Below are positions 1-6,020 of a stretch of DNA of 6,884 nucleotides, one piece after another (the stretch's first letter is position 1; each line of letters starts with the position of its first letter). The DNA comes from Clostridiales bacterium (lineage in GTDB: Bacteria; Bacillota; Clostridia; Lachnospirales; Lachnospiraceae), in NCBI GenBank assembly GCA_029267975.1, contig JAJUHH010000159.1, positions 1 to 6,884 on the forward strand. The letters are read 5' to 3'. A model generated the notes under the pieces. That model saw nothing but the letters and a program-made list of their open reading frames with translations, had not been told where the DNA came from and ran no database searches. Both the position numbers and the translations under genes were made by a program.

Positions 1-2
1 AT

Positions 3-257
3 CTCCGCTATCTTGTGGAAGGTGATGTAATCCAGACAATACATTATGCAACTGCGATCAGTGGTGATGGCGAACTGACAGCCGTTCCGGTTGACACCAT
101 TACAGTGACCCCCGAAACTGCATTTTCAGAAACCGAGCTCGGAGATGGTTTATTTATCATGATGTATATCATGCGGGACAGCCAGGGTAATGTAGTCTAC
201 TCTGCTCCTGTAACCTTTGAATCAACAGGCGGACAGATAATAACCAGCGTGGAGTAA
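3..257 (+). CDS. C-terminal end of an unrecognised, probably extracellular protein (partial)
   Basis: The reading frame is open from the left edge to a TAA at 255-257, so this is the last 84 residues of a longer protein; the GTG at 15 is an internal valine, not a start. The visible part is rich in Thr, Val, Ser and Gly with alternating hydrophobic residues (for example TAVPVDTITVTPETAF and VVYSAPVTFESTGG), a beta-strand pattern typical of Ig-like or other beta-sandwich domains of secreted proteins. It has no C-terminal anchor: no LPXTG and no terminal hydrophobic segment followed by basic residues. It ends 24 bases before the ribosome site of the next, broken gene, which also encodes a secreted beta-rich product, so the two may belong to one operon. 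I do not recognise the family. The coding call is firm; cell location and fold are inferred from composition only. Confidence 0.6.
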   Translation, partial: LRYLVEGDVIQTIHYATAISGDGELTAVPVDTITVTPETAFSETELGDGLFIMMYIMRDSQGNVVYSAPVTFESTGGQIITSVE

Positions 258-280
258 ATATTTATTAAAGCAACATGACA

Positions 281-287
281 AAGGAGG
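281..287 (+). promoter_or_regulatory. Strong ribosome binding site without a start codon
   Basis: AAGGAGG is a full match to the Firmicute anti-Shine-Dalgarno partner. No ATG, GTG or TTG follows at a usable distance in any frame: the next bases are ATAGTTAGGAAC. The codons that follow in the frame of 291 (AGG AAC AAA AGA TTA TTA) read as the n-region of a signal peptide, so the simplest view is that an ATG once stood just before the AGG at 294 and was lost. Confidence 0.6.
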
Positions 288-290
288 ATA

Positions 291-706
291 GTTAGGAACA
301 AAAGATTATTAAAAATTGGTATTTTACTTTGTGTGGTACTATTATTCTGGGTCTAAGTAAAAATGAGACAACAATAGCTAAGGCTGAGGGTGAGGAGAGT
401 GGAACTGTATCTACCACACCGGTGGCAAGTAATGCTGCCGTGGTCAAGAAGGCATCTACACAAAAGGAAATTAGCTTCCTATTGACTACAGCACCGGAGG
501 GTACCTATATGGTATATGCAGATGACACAACAGAGTTAATTCACCACAGCGTAACCGCTGAACTCAAGGACAAAACGCTTACATTGACCTGCAGTGGGGA
601 TGACATTCCGGTAGGAACCTACTATATCACCGTCACCGAAAGCGGGAAGGCGGAAAGCGAAAGATTAGCACTGACTGTAGCTGAGGCAGGGGATTGGAAT
701 ACGTAA
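291..706 (+). pseudogene. Broken gene for a small secreted beta-rich protein (start codon lost, frameshift in the signal peptide)
   Basis: From 291, one frame reads a signal peptide n- and h-region (RNKRLLKIGILLCVVLLFW) and stops at TAA 354-356. The frame one base back (codons at 356, 359 and on) stays open to TAA 704-706 and begins SKNETTIAKAEG, which supplies the missing c-region with an A-K-A signal peptidase site near base 385. Rejoining the two needs one added base at about 345-355 and gives a normal Sec signal peptide plus a mature domain of about 106 residues. That domain is rich in Thr, Ser and Val and ends with a beta-strand stretch (GTYYITVTESGKAESERLAL) resembling small Ig-like domains. 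A strong ribosome site at 281-287 lacks a start codon. A TTG at 329 could open the long frame but has no ribosome site and would give a poor export signal. Family not recognised. Real decay or sequence errors would look the same here. Confidence 0.6.
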
Positions 707-1090
707 GAAATCTATTTACAATAAGGTAGCCTCAGAGATCTTGTGTATGAACGGAATAGGCTTATTGATAGGAGTTGGCATTAGCATTGTCTCAGTGACC
801 CTGCTCAATGATCTCATATATGACAAGAACGGACTATCCATGTGGTATTATCATCCCACAGCATTCTTCGCGACAGTATTATGTGATTTGGCCATTCTTA
901 TACCAGGAATAGGATTACGAATAATTAATATTTCAAAGGAAATCAGGGATGTGAGTTTTATGTAGATCAGCACGACCTGTCCTTGGCGTATCTTGCGCTG
1001 ATATTGTTGATAACTTTTAAGGTAAAAGCTGTTCAAATAGTTCAAATCTGCTTGTCGCCTAGAACAAGAAAAGACGTATCACATGATTGA
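699..1090 (+). pseudogene. Broken gene for a small three-helix membrane protein (start mutated to ATA, 1-base deletion in a T run)
   Basis: The frame beginning ATA CGT AAG AAA at 699 sits six bases after a GGGG ribosome site (689-692) and overlaps the end of the previous gene, as a coupled operon gene would. Reading ATA as a former ATG gives MRKKSIYNKVASEIL, then two hydrophobic segments (restored residues about 19-36 and 54-76). The frame stops at TAG 963-965. One base lower, the frame continues without a stop from 959 to TGA 1088-1090 with a third hydrophobic segment, LSLAYLALILLITF (about 94-107). Adding one T to the TTTT at 956-959 joins the frames smoothly (VSF then YVDQHD) into about 130 residues. 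A shorter product could start at TTG 741 or ATG 747, but neither has a clear ribosome site. Family and role unknown; position suggests a partner of the secreted protein before it. Confidence 0.55.
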
Positions 1091-1103
1091 TACGTCTTTT
1101 CTT
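1066..1103. terminator. Bidirectional intrinsic terminator
   Basis: A perfect 16-bp inverted repeat pairs 1066-1081 with 1088-1103 around the 6-base loop CATGAT. On the + strand the right arm ends in TCTTTTCTT followed by ATT; on the - strand the arm ends in a matching T-rich run. It lies between two converging transcription units, the small broken genes from the left and the oxidoreductase from the right, and so can stop both. The stop codon of the restored membrane-protein frame (1088-1090) falls at the start of its right arm. Confidence 0.85.
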
Positions 1104-1119
1104 ATTCCATAGAGTTACT

Positions 1120-2385
1120 CTAAATATGTTCTGCAAGTGCAGCATGATTATCCTTTGTACTATCTTTCGGAATCAAGCTATCCTCAAAGTGGATCATGAC
1201 GCCTGTATCTGATAAGGTCTTTTGTAAGGGAGTGATTGGTACCTGAGGAACTGAGGTGTTATGCTTAAGAGCTAAAGCAGCGGCTGTTCCGGCAGCCTGA
1301 CCTGTCAGAATGGCAGGCGGTATTACTCTGAGTACGTCCCAGCCCCAGCCGGTGCCGGATGCGCTTCTTCCGCAGGTAATGAGGTTATCATAAGCATCAT
1401 GAACCAAGGTTCCGTAGGGAACTTCATAAAGACGATCCCGGTATTCAAAGTCACAGATGGTTCCGATGGAACTCTGCTGATGACGGTAACAGTCCTCAGC
1501 AGAAAGTGTTGCGTTACCATCCAGCCGTCTTGTAGTCCGAAACTGTGCCATGCCAGGGAGCATATGTATGTTGCGCTCTGTTCGCGCTTTGTCTTTTTCA
1601 TTTTCCAGCAACATAAGCTGGTTGAGCTGTAGATAATGATTTAATGTTTCCATATCAGAGCCGCGAAAGAGAGGCAGATCCTTTGGATGTCCCTTACCGT
1701 GCAAATTGGCGGCTCCTCCATGAGGATGGTAGTATGCACGGGCAACATCCTGATGCTCTATTGCTTGTCTGCAGCCTTCCAGTGTAATTCCGTCTGCACA
1801 ATAGGTTAAATAGTTTTCTCCGTCTATGGTTGGAACACCGGCAAGCTTGAGAATATGGGCATCACCTGTAGCATCAACAATTACCTTGGCACGATAGAGC
1901 CTTCTGCCGGATTTGCCGTCAATGATCAATCCTTCGCAATGGTTTCCATCCATTTGTGGCTTAGATACCAGTGCATCATAAAGAATGGTGACCCCGGTAT
2001 CACGAAGCAGCTTTAGAAGTGCCAGAGAAAAGAGACCGGTGGAGAAGCGGCTGACACAGCGCTGGGTAGTTTCTTCTTCAGGAATGCCATGCTTCCAAGC
2101 TTCGGGAAATGTATCAAAGCCATATTGTACGGAAAGATGTAATAATTCTTCTGCTATGCCGCGAATGATCATTTTCCCCCTGCCGTTGCAAAGAGGTACC
2201 CAGTAGTTAACCAGACCGGTTGTGGCAAGACCTCCCAGGGAACATTGCTTCTCTAAAAGAAGTACCCGGTATCCCATACGGGCGCCGGAGAGCGCCGCAG
2301 CAATACCGGACACCCCACCGCCGGCTACTATAATATCATAATCGTCTATAACAGGTATTTTCTCAAAATGGGCAATAAATTGCAT
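1120..2385 (-). CDS. FAD-dependent oxidoreductase (FAD_oxidored, PF12831 type)
   Basis: A cytosolic flavoprotein of 421 residues with no signal peptide. The N-terminus has the Rossmann dinucleotide fold: DIIVAGGGVSGIAAAL with G22, G24 and G27, and the ribose-binding acidic residue E45 at the end of the second strand (VLLLEK). A GG pair (51-52, SLGGLATTGLVN) follows, as is typical of PF12831. The second FAD motif is DATGD at 171-175. The C-terminal FAD signature is CGRSASGTGWGWD (338-350) with GQAAGTAAALAL at 362-373. The start is ATG at 2385: AAAGGAG (2393-2399) lies 7 bases upstream, and the promoter at 2427-2454 predicts a transcript start near 2420. A longer form from ATG 2418 would have almost no leader and no ribosome site. 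The gene is transcribed away from the YesM/YesN pair and a sugar permease, so a role in carbohydrate or aglycone oxidation is plausible. Fold and cofactor are secure; the substrate is unknown. Confidence 0.9.
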   Translation of the reverse strand: MQFIAHFEKIPVIDDYDIIVAGGGVSGIAAALSGARMGYRVLLLEKQCSLGGLATTGLVNYWVPLCNGRGKMIIRGIAEELLHLSVQYGFDTFPEAWKHGIPEEETTQRCVSRFSTGLFSLALLKLLRDTGVTILYDALVSKPQMDGNHCEGLIIDGKSGRRLYRAKVIVDATGDAHILKLAGVPTIDGENYLTYCADGITLEGCRQAIEHQDVARAYYHPHGGAANLHGKGHPKDLPLFRGSDMETLNHYLQLNQLMLLENEKDKARTERNIHMLPGMAQFRTTRRLDGNATLSAEDCYRHQQSSIGTICDFEYRDRLYEVPYGTLVHDAYDNLITCGRSASGTGWGWDVLRVIPPAILTGQAAGTAAALALKHNTSVPQVPITPLQKTLSDTGVMIHFEDSLIPKDSTKDNHAALAEHI

Positions 2386-2426
2386 AATACCACTCCTTTC
2401 CTCCTTAAAATGCTGCATTTCCAGTT

Positions 2427-2454
2427 ATTATATCAATTGATCAAAGGGTTTAAA
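2427..2454 (-). promoter_or_regulatory. Sigma-A-type promoter of the oxidoreductase gene with an operator-like palindrome
   Basis: On the - strand, TATAAT (2427-2432) is a perfect -10 box, with TTTAAA (2449-2454) as a weak -35 at 16-base spacing. Transcription would start near 2420, leaving a leader of about 35 bases that includes the AAAGGAG ribosome site. The spacer holds the 10-base palindrome ATCAATTGAT (2432-2441), overlapped by TTGATCAA (2437-2444); a repressor bound there would block RNA polymerase. The promoter is well supported by sequence match; the operator is inferred. Confidence 0.6.
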
Positions 2455-2507
2455 AGGCTGAAAAAGGTACATTTTTATTGATTCTTTACCATAAATTTTT
2501 AGATTTA

Positions 2508-2536
2508 TTTTCAAATATATGAAATAGGTATATAAT
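2508..2536 (+). promoter_or_regulatory. Candidate upstream promoter for the kinase-regulator operon
   Basis: TTTTCA (2508-2513) and TATAAT (2531-2536) are separated by 17 bases, the ideal distance. The transcript would start near 2543 and carry a leader of about 160 bases before the kinase start. A short AT-rich inverted repeat (ATAAAT 2491-2496, ATTTAT 2503-2508) abuts the -35 box and may be an operator or chance. The region is AT-rich, so -10 matches arise easily. Confidence 0.4.
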
Positions 2537-2563
2537 TTAATTATCTTGATAAGGCCAGCAATT

Positions 2564-2674
2564 ATGACCACAGATGAGGCCAGATCGCAGCTTAACCAGA
2601 TCAGAATTCACCAGCAATTAAAAGGAATATCTACGAAAAGATACCTATTATGTGATATAATATACATTAAATGA
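2564..2674 (+). CDS. Doubtful 36-residue reading frame in the kinase leader
   Basis: ATG 2564 to TGA 2672-2674 encodes a basic, polar 36-residue peptide beginning MTTDEARSQLNQIRIHQQLK. It follows the candidate promoter at 2508-2536, but the only ribosome-site match is AAGG at 2551-2554, nine bases upstream and weak. The first half would form an amphipathic helix; the second half is not distinctive. The second kinase promoter (-10 at 2656-2661) lies inside it, near its end. It could be a leader peptide, the remnant of a lost gene, or a chance frame. I do not recognise it. Confidence 0.15.
   Translation: MTTDEARSQLNQIRIHQQLKGISTKRYLLCDIIYIK
2653..2661 (+). promoter_or_regulatory. Extended -10 promoter of the kinase-regulator operon
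   Basis: TGATATAAT is an extended -10 element (TGN followed by TATAAT at 2656-2661), which can work without a good -35; the bases 17 upstream (ACGAAA, 2633-2638) are a poor -35. The transcript start would fall near 2668, about 39 bases before the kinase ATG at 2707. This would leave the alternative ATG at 2671 almost leaderless and supports the later start. Confidence 0.5.
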
Positions 2675-2696
2675 CATATTTTAGGTCAGGCTTAAC

Positions 2697-2701
2697 GGAG
2701 G
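2697..2701 (+). promoter_or_regulatory. Ribosome binding site that fixes the kinase start
   Basis: GGAGG ends five bases before ATG 2707. The in-frame ATG at 2671 has only AT-rich sequence before it, so the ribosome site decides for the shorter protein. Confidence 0.75.
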
Positions 2702-2706
2702 AGAAG

Positions 2707-4491
2707 ATGGATGGGGTTAAAAATTTTTCTTTGGTCAGAAGGCTAGTCTTTATCGTTCTTATATTGTTGATTTCATTACTTTTCATTCAGGCATCCATTA
2801 CGCTGTGGGGGCGTCATGTTGTTTCAAAGGAAATATATTCTTCGGCACAGAATAATGTAATTTATCTGTGTGAGACCTTTGAAGAAAATATTGCGCAGAT
2901 TCGTTCAAGCATTTCTGAACAGTTATTTGTCAGAAATGGTACTTCTCTTATTAATTTCTATACCAAAATGAGAAAGAATAATTTTAAAAGTGAAATGGAG
3001 TACCAGTGGGAGCTGAAAAAGATATTTGAAGAGGTTGCCATTGTAATTAATGCCAATTTGTTGGTTGATGAGCTGGATATTTACTTTGGACGGTTAGGAA
3101 AAAAGTTAGAATCAAGGCAGGGGAATGGTGTTTCTAACATCCGGGATGTTAGCGAGACAGAGATTGATAAATTTGCTCAGGCAATAAAAAAGCAAAAGCT
3201 GGTAGATGTAGACGGCCGGTTTTATATAGGAGTCTTTTATCCGGATTCTGTCTACAGAACATCAGTGGCACATATGATGGTGACGGTGCACCTGGATGAA
3301 AAATCAATCCGGAATCTGTTATCTGCTTTTAATACATATTCCGGCAAGAATGCGCTTTTATATCACCACAGCTCCAAACGTTATGTTATGAGTAAGGGGG
3401 ATATTACGCTCTCAGAAGAGGATTTGGCGGTTCTTTTTTCGGAGCAGCCGGAAGAGGGGATTAATCAGAAAACGGTACAGCTGGCACAAGGGAAGTATAT
3501 CGTAATGTATTCCTACAGTGCTGATCTTAACTGTTCCTTTGTACAGCTGATTCCTGCCATACGGCTAAATAAGGTTCCGGATATGCTTTTGAGCGGAATG
3601 CTTATGTTCTGCCTTGTTACCTTGTTCGTCTTATCCTTACTGCTGCATACGCTTCAGCGTTATGTTAATCGGCCGGTGCTGGAACTGACCTCCGCATTTC
3701 AAATGGCGGGTAAAGGTGAATTAAACACAAGGGTAAATGAACAGAGGTCTCAGGAATTTAATATTCTGGCAAATGGTTTTAATCATATGGCATCTCAATT
3801 AGACGAACTGATTGATAGTAGTTACAGGCAGAAGATCATGCTTCAGCATGCGGAATTAAAAACACTGCAGGCTCAAATCAATCCGCATTTTCTCTACAAT
3901 AGCTTTTTCTTTTTAAGATCAATGATGGAGAATGAAGAAAACGAGGTGGCGGCAGAATTTGCAGGCTATCTGGGACAGTATTTTCGCTATCTTACAAGCA
4001 AGGATAGAGATATTCTGCCACTGGAAACAGAATATGATCATGCCATTACATACTTAAAAATTCAGTTGATGCGTTTTGGAGAAACGGTAAGTGCGGAGAT
4101 TGATACGCTTTCGGATGCAGTAAAAAGAAAGCGGGTTCCACGCTTGATCATACAGCCGGTACTTGAAAACTGTATAGAACACGGTATGAACTCTAAGGCA
4201 GATAAGGTGTTAATTCGGATTACCTGTGTGGAAAAAGCCACCCAGCTCCATATTATTGTGGAGAACAGTGGGGATGGATTAGAACAAGAAACACTTAAGA
4301 TGCTTCGGACAAAGTTAGCTTCTGTAGAGGATGATACCAATACAAGTGGATTGATCAATGTACATCGAAGACTGCGCTTACACTATGGTTCGGATAGTGG
4401 TGTCGAGCTTTATGAAAGTGATCTGGGAGGACTAAAGGTCTGTTTAAAAATCGGGGGGATGAATCATGACGTTTCAGATTCTGTTGGTTGA
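2707..4491 (+). CDS. yesM-like: YesM-type membrane sensor histidine kinase
   Basis: A 594-residue inner-membrane kinase that should phosphorylate the regulator encoded just downstream. Order of parts: short cytoplasmic tail with RR; TM1 (about 13-33); extracellular sensor region of about 260 residues, the size of a double-Cache domain; TM2 (about 293-317); HAMP linker (about 318-372); a short coiled-coil; then the His_kinase (PF06580) segment QAQINPHFLYNS with phosphoacceptor His394. The C-terminal ATPase domain has the N-box IIQPVLENCIEHG (Asn488), a G-box-like ENSGDGL and the SGLINVHRRLRLHYG motif. In the first G-box the usual DNGxG reads NSGDG, a variant that still keeps the glycines. Length and architecture are normal for YesM. 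The start at 2707 is chosen for its GGAGG site; ATG 2671 would add 12 residues. The last 26 bases overlap the regulator gene, so the two are co-translated. The family's ligands are mostly oligosaccharides; the ligand here is not readable. Confidence 0.93.
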   Translation: MDGVKNFSLVRRLVFIVLILLISLLFIQASITLWGRHVVSKEIYSSAQNNVIYLCETFEENIAQIRSSISEQLFVRNGTSLINFYTKMRKNNFKSEMEYQWELKKIFEEVAIVINANLLVDELDIYFGRLGKKLESRQGNGVSNIRDVSETEIDKFAQAIKKQKLVDVDGRFYIGVFYPDSVYRTSVAHMMVTVHLDEKSIRNLLSAFNTYSGKNALLYHHSSKRYVMSKGDITLSEEDLAVLFSEQPEEGINQKTVQLAQGKYIVMYSYSADLNCSFVQLIPAIRLNKVPDMLLSGMLMFCLVTLFVLSLLLHTLQRYVNRPVLELTSAFQMAGKGELNTRVNEQRSQEFNILANGFNHMASQLDELIDSSYRQKIMLQHAELKTLQAQINPHFLYNSFFFLRSMMENEENEVAAEFAGYLGQYFRYLTSKDRDILPLETEYDHAITYLKIQLMRFGETVSAEIDTLSDAVKRKRVPRLIIQPVLENCIEHGMNSKADKVLIRITCVEKATQLHIIVENSGDGLEQETLKMLRTKLASVEDDTNTSGLINVHRRLRLHYGSDSGVELYESDLGGLKVCLKIGGMNHDVSDSVG

Positions 4492-5710
4492 TGATGAACC
4501 ACATGTGGTAGATGCGATCCGGTCAATTTTAGAGAAAGTAAATTCAGTTGAGGTTGAAATCCATACGGCATATCGAGCCCAGCAGGCGCTGGAAATATGC
4601 AGGCAGTTTCCGATTAGCCTGATAGTAGCTGATATTCGTATGCCAGGTATGAATGGCCTGGAGTTGGTAAGTGAAGTAAGAAGCATTAATCCGGATTGCA
4701 AGATTATTTTTCTGACGGCTTATTCGGATTTTAGTTATGCATATGAAGGTTTGCGATTGCATGTATCAGATTATATCTTAAAAACAGAAGAAAGCGCTGT
4801 TATTCAGGAACGTATTGTCAGGGTATTAAAGGGAATGGAAAAGGAGCTGCTGCATCTAAGATGGCTGGAAGAAAGCGAGCAGATTGACCCCATACGTGCA
4901 AATTTATTTGAGAAGCTTTTCGGGTCTGAACGTTTGGCTTTACAAGAGCAGGCTTTTTCTCTACTGGGCTTTCAGACGAAAGAGCCAACCTTGCTTTTGG
5001 CTGTCTGTAAGGGAGCAAAGGGCGTACCTTTGCGTACTGCCCTGATGGCAAAGGCAATGAAGCGTTATCTGGGAGCACGAATTAATCAAGTGGTTTATAG
5101 TAGGATGAAAAACGGCTATCATGCATTTTTAATGAGTGTTTCACCGGAAGTGAATATATCCACAGTTTGGCTCATTGGTTCCATGGAGCGGGCACAGGCA
5201 GCTTACAATGTTACCACCCATGAAGAGAGTTATATATTCGTAAGCCCTCTTGTACATAGTATAGAGAAGCTTTCAGGCTTGTATCAGCAGGCAGTCAGAA
5301 CCATGGACGAAAATGTCTTTGAACCATGCGTGAGGCTGCTATCTGATGAAGATAAAACTGTAACCCATGTAACGGTTCAATTTATTAAAAATTATATTAA
5401 AACGCATATCTGTGAAGAGCTGTCCTTATCACAGCTTTCAAAAGTGACGGGATACAATACTGCGTACCTTTCCCGCCTGTTTAAAGAGCATACGGGAGAA
5501 ACCCTGCTTCAATATATCTCCAGAAGGAGAATGGCTTATATTACGGAGCTTATGAAAAATCCAGAGTTCAGTATCCAACAAATAATGGAGACCACGGGAT
5601 TTCCAACCTATCCTTCCTTTATTCAGTTCATAAAGAAGGAAACGGGTCTGACGCCCAAAAAGTACCGAATGTTATTAGGCGAACAAAGTAAAGAGCTTCT
5701 CATGAAATAG
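4466..5710 (+). CDS. yesN-like: YesN-type response regulator with AraC DNA-binding domain
   Basis: A 414-residue cytosolic transcription factor. The receiver domain (about 1-120) has the acidic pair D9-D10, phosphoacceptor D56 (VADIRMPGMNG), T84 (IIFLTAYSD) and K106. The residue after K106 is Thr instead of the usual Pro (ILKTEES), as in one branch of YesN-like regulators. A middle region (about 125-300) is of the loosely conserved kind found in YesN proteins and has no motif I can name. The AraC domain (about 304-405) holds two helix-turn-helix units, the first around LSLSQLSKVTGYNTAYLSRL and the second ending ETGLTPKKYR. ATG 4466 follows a GGGGGG run (4453-4458) at seven bases and lies inside the kinase gene, giving translational coupling. 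Its likely targets are its neighbours: the permease promoter at 5952-5980 and possibly the divergent control region 2386-2706. Function of the pair is secure by family; the targets are inferred. Confidence 0.93.
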   Translation: MTFQILLVDDEPHVVDAIRSILEKVNSVEVEIHTAYRAQQALEICRQFPISLIVADIRMPGMNGLELVSEVRSINPDCKIIFLTAYSDFSYAYEGLRLHVSDYILKTEESAVIQERIVRVLKGMEKELLHLRWLEESEQIDPIRANLFEKLFGSERLALQEQAFSLLGFQTKEPTLLLAVCKGAKGVPLRTALMAKAMKRYLGARINQVVYSRMKNGYHAFLMSVSPEVNISTVWLIGSMERAQAAYNVTTHEESYIFVSPLVHSIEKLSGLYQQAVRTMDENVFEPCVRLLSDEDKTVTHVTVQFIKNYIKTHICEELSLSQLSKVTGYNTAYLSRLFKEHTGETLLQYISRRRMAYITELMKNPEFSIQQIMETTGFPTYPSFIQFIKKETGLTPKKYRMLLGEQSKELLMK

Positions 5711-5778
5711 TTAATCGAGTTTATGAAGACGATAAGCCGATACATACTGAATAAACCCATATTTGTTGCCAGTTGATC

Positions 5779-5830
5779 AAGCATGTGACTCCAGAGAGCT
5801 TTATGTAACTCCCTGGAGTTACATGCTTTT
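5779..5830 (+). terminator. Long hairpin after the regulator gene, probable weak terminator or attenuator
   Basis: Bases 5779-5794 (AAGCATGTGACTCCAG) pair with 5813-5828 (CTGGAGTTACATGCTT) over 16 positions with one G-T wobble and an 18-base loop. The run of T after the stem is short (to 5830, then CC), so termination may be incomplete. The loop side holds a second copy of the arm (ATGTAACTCC, 5803-5812) that can pair instead with GGAGTTACAT (5815-5824). The rest of the 5711-5880 stretch shows no gene; a TATAAT at 5833-5838 has no -35 partner. Confidence 0.6.
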
Positions 5831-5890
5831 CCTATAATAGGCAGATAGCGAAACTGACCTTATGATTTTGAGAATAGGAAGTATGGGTTT

Positions 5891-5934
5891 CGTAAAAATA
5901 ATTAAAATTTGCATATATTTATGAGTTTTTTACG
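5891..5934. repeat. Inverted repeat upstream of the permease promoter (candidate activator site)
   Basis: CGTAAAAA (5891-5898) and its exact complement TTTTTACG (5927-5934) are 28 bases apart, ending 17 bases before the -35 box at 5952. Both arms continue with imperfect matches (GTTT before the left arm, TCAAAAGC after the right). This position suits an activator such as the AraC-type regulator encoded next door. The arms are short and AT-rich, so chance is possible. Confidence 0.3.
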
Positions 5935-5951
5935 TCAAAAGCTCCAAAATA

Positions 5952-5980
5952 TTTACAATTAACAGTCCCTATTATAAGAT
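5952..5980 (+). promoter_or_regulatory. Promoter of the sugar transporter operon
   Basis: TTTACA (5952-5957) matches five of six bases of the -35 consensus. The -10 is either TATAAG (5973-5978, spacing 15) or TAAGAT (5975-5980, spacing 17); neither is ideal, which is typical of promoters that need an activator. The transcript would start near 5985, about 36 bases before the permease ATG. With the hairpin at 5779-5830, this separates the transporter from the kinase-regulator operon. Confidence 0.5.
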
Positions 5981-6020
5981 ACTTGCTGAAGACAGGGAAG
6001 TAAGAGGAAGGAGCTTTTCA

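Noticed and set aside
851..1045. 64-residue reading frame on the - strand
   Set aside because: It lies opposite the small membrane-protein gene, has no ribosome site, and its sequence is the antisense of hydrophobic codons; the + strand frames carry the coherent helices.
1323..1632. Overlapping frames on both strands inside the oxidoreductase gene
   Set aside because: They lie wholly within a gene with clear FAD motifs, and neither shows family motifs or a ribosome site.
1985..2206. 73-residue + strand frame antisense to the oxidoreductase
   Set aside because: Rich in Arg and Ser, as expected from the complement of real codons; no independent start signals.
2386..2418. Longer oxidoreductase start at ATG 2418
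   Set aside because: It would begin at the predicted transcript start with no leader, and its added codons contain the ribosome sites for the internal ATG at 2385.
2671..2706. Longer kinase start at ATG 2671
   Set aside because: No ribosome site, and it would lie about three bases after the likely transcript start; ATG 2707 has GGAGG five bases upstream.
4062..4358. 98-residue - strand frame inside the kinase gene
   Set aside because: It is antisense to the conserved ATPase domain, which explains the open frame.
4474..5078. Three - strand frames inside the regulator gene
   Set aside because: All are antisense to the receiver and middle regions and lack start signals or recognisable motifs.
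2437..5780. TTGATCAA occurring at 2437, at 5773 and within the kinase gene near 4353 as a shared operator
   Set aside because: One copy is inside coding sequence and the copy at 5773 overlaps the base of a hairpin far from any promoter, so a common regulatory role is not supported.
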